From assembly GCA_002306815.1 (NCBI GenBank), contig DBTA01000036.1:217740-242884 (forward strand): a DNA stretch of 25,145 nt. Reading direction: 5' to 3'. The notes beneath the pieces are model-generated. The model was not told the DNA's origin. It saw only the letters and a program-made list of their open reading frames with translations, and ran no database searches. Source of the DNA: Dehalococcoidia bacterium UBA1328. Its GTDB lineage: Bacteria > Chloroflexota > Dehalococcoidia > Lucifugimonadales > Lucifugimonadaceae. Below are positions 23,627-25,145 of this stretch, piece by piece; within the stretch, counting starts at the first letter, position 1, and each line of letters begins with the position of its first letter. A program made the translations under genes and the position numbers.

Positions 23627-25060
23627 CTAGTTTCGGCCTACGTACATTAGTGCCTCCATCGGATCAATAATCTCGTAGTCACTTCCCGTGTTTGCGACAG
23701 CTTTTTCTCCGCGTTCGGTAGTCAAGACGGTGCCGCCTCGACCGACAACACGCCCTTCCAGCATGATCAACTCGCCACCAACAATCCCGTAACTCGCTGA
23801 GCCAACTTCGGGGTCGATGATCGTGATGTCAGCGTCTTTGCCTTCAGCAAGTCGCCCTTTTGATCCCAATCCGATCATTAGCGCAGGGTTGTAGCTGAGC
23901 TTTGCGACCATTTCGAGCGGTTCAAGGCCGCCGAACTTCACCATCCGCATAGCTTGTTCGATATTTACATTGCGAGGTAGTGAACCGGCGTCGCTCGCAA
24001 TTGCGTCGATAATGAACTCGTTTTCAGAGTTCTTAGCCGCAGTTAGCTGAAATGCTGATGTCGCGTTGTTTACAGGAAAACTCATCGAAACATCTGTCTT
24101 TGCTTCATCGAACAGCTCGATACCACGATCACCCGTCACGAGTACCAGTCCTGTTCGAGTGGTATCTACTGTGGAGGCGTAGCCGTCTCGCAGCGCTTCG
24201 CGGATCCCCTCGTCGGTTGGCTCGTAGTCTCTCAACTTCAGGCAGTTGCTCACAACGTCGGCTAGAACGTTGCCTTCTTCATCACACTTTCCAAGCGTGA
24301 AATTGGGTCGAGCTAAATGAACTTCCGAAACGACTTGGTCACGTAGTTCGGAAATGATTTGCAACGCTTCTTGAATCTCGTCTTCGACAGGCAAAATCGA
24401 ACCACGGCAGTACGCGTTGATGTGCGCAATGTGTACTCGTCCGGTGTTTCCGAGTAGCACTGGAACCTCTCGCAGACCATCCAGCCTAGATCCTGTTTCA
24501 GTAGTTCCAACGTGATAAGCAACATAGCCGCCAAGATTGTTTGCGGTAGAGATGAAACGGGACGTTTCGTCTGGAGTGAACGGGTAGTAGCCCCCCCACA
24601 ACTTTATTCCCAGAGACCCAGCTTCGAGAGCCGATCCAACGATTTCCGTAATTACATCGGGGCTTAGACGACCTTCAGGAACGGTTTCGCCTGGTTTTAA
24701 ATACCCGAGGCCACCTACGTTCACGCCTGACCCCCGAGCGGCAATGCCCGTTGTCATCGCTTCCATACTGCCGCCAAGATCAATCACTGTTGTAGCACCG
24801 GCTGCAGCTACCATTTGTAGGCCTAACCCGCGAACGCGCCCGAAGTCAGCGGCATTGGCGACGTGAACGTGAGTGTCGATCATGCCAGGTATAACCCATT
24901 GACCTTCAACGTTTAGTGAATCGTTTGCTGTCGCTGGGTCGATTTCAGGTTTGATTTGATCGATCTTACCGTTCGTAATTGCAACATCGGAAACACGATC
25001 CACGCCTGATTCAGCGTCGATTACACGTCCGTTTCTAATTAGAAGATCGTGGTTAGGCAA
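23627..25060 (-). CDS. Metal-dependent amidohydrolase B, paralogue of A
   Basis: 477 aa, same family and architecture as amidohydrolase A. MIDTHVHVANAADFG carries HxH; SLGIKLWGGYYPFTPDE the bridging Lys; VAYHVGTTETGS and VHIAHINAYCRGS the histidines; DAIASDAGSLPRNVNIEQAM the catalytic Asp. The C-terminal segment is LAEGKDADITIIDPEVGSASYGIVGGELIMLEGRVVG. Start is TTG at 25058-25060, with AGGGA six bases upstream. It is convergent with the MFS gene. The close pairing of two homologues around one transporter suggests related but different substrates. The precise reaction is not known. Confidence 0.88.
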   Translation of the reverse strand: MPNHDLLIRNGRVIDAESGVDRVSDVAITNGKIDQIKPEIDPATANDSLNVEGQWVIPGMIDTHVHVANAADFGRVRGLGLQMVAAAGATTVIDLGGSMEAMTTGIAARGSGVNVGGLGYLKPGETVPEGRLSPDVITEIVGSALEAGSLGIKLWGGYYPFTPDETSRFISTANNLGGYVAYHVGTTETGSRLDGLREVPVLLGNTGRVHIAHINAYCRGSILPVEDEIQEALQIISELRDQVVSEVHLARPNFTLGKCDEEGNVLADVVSNCLKLRDYEPTDEGIREALRDGYASTVDTTRTGLVLVTGDRGIELFDEAKTDVSMSFPVNNATSAFQLTAAKNSENEFIIDAIASDAGSLPRNVNIEQAMRMVKFGGLEPLEMVAKLSYNPALMIGLGSKGRLAEGKDADITIIDPEVGSASYGIVGGELIMLEGRVVGRGGTVLTTERGEKAVANTGSDYEIIDPMEALMYVGRN

Positions 25061-25145
25061 TGAAAATCCCTGTAGTTGTTTGAGTTCGTGCTGAACCGAT
25101 TATTTTGAAATTAAGAACCAAAATTCCGGGTCATCAGGCAGAATT

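Noticed and set aside
1..25145. CRISPR array, integrase, transposase or phage genes
   Set aside because: No regularly spaced repeats and no mobile-element proteins are visible on either strand; only short palindromic repeats are present.

Overview
The window suggests a member of the Chloroflexota, possibly the marine SAR202 / Dehalococcoidia-related group. This is an inference from protein style (beta' subunit, split glycine decarboxylase), a base composition near 50% GC, many small catabolic enzymes including paralogous amidohydrolases, and short dispersed palindromic repeats. No 16S gene is present, so the assignment is moderate to weak.

Left part (1-7700), housekeeping: the 3' end of rpoC with a terminator; a tRNA-Val(GAC); a structured leader and thrS (a threonyl-tRNA synthetase without a TGS domain); a citrate synthase; a MidA/NDUFAF7-type methyltransferase. 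Middle (7800-12200): a complete glycine cleavage cluster in the order gcvT-gcvH-gcvPA-gcvPB, with gcvPA and gcvPB overlapping by 4 bases. Together with dihydrolipoamide dehydrogenase (not in the window) these would oxidise glycine to CO2, ammonia and methylene-THF.

The main discovery is at 13509-13982. A peroxiredoxin of the AhpE type is interrupted by one in-frame TGA exactly at the peroxidatic cysteine position (PxxxTxxC becomes PTSFTGR-TGA). The frame stays open and conserved on both sides. A GC-rich hairpin whose loop begins with G lies 11-27 bases after the TGA, where bacterial SECIS elements sit. I read it as a selenocysteine peroxiredoxin with no cysteine at all. Routine annotation would report only a truncated protein lacking the active site. 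No selenocysteine machinery gene is in the window.

Right part (12600-25060), accessory catabolism: a COG3618-type amidohydrolase, an HpcH/HpaI aldolase, a KDPG aldolase plus KDG kinase pair (Entner-Doudoroff-type sugar acid breakdown), a LOG-family pseudogene with several lesions, and a minus-strand run of amidohydrolase A, TIM-barrel isomerase and a gamma-glutamyltransferase-like enzyme. A divergent MFS transporter and a paralogous amidohydrolase B follow. Intergenic spaces carry two families of short palindromic repeats. Other oddities are the loss of three of the four Zn2-site cysteines in RpoC and the loss of a key substrate-binding arginine in the GGT homologue.
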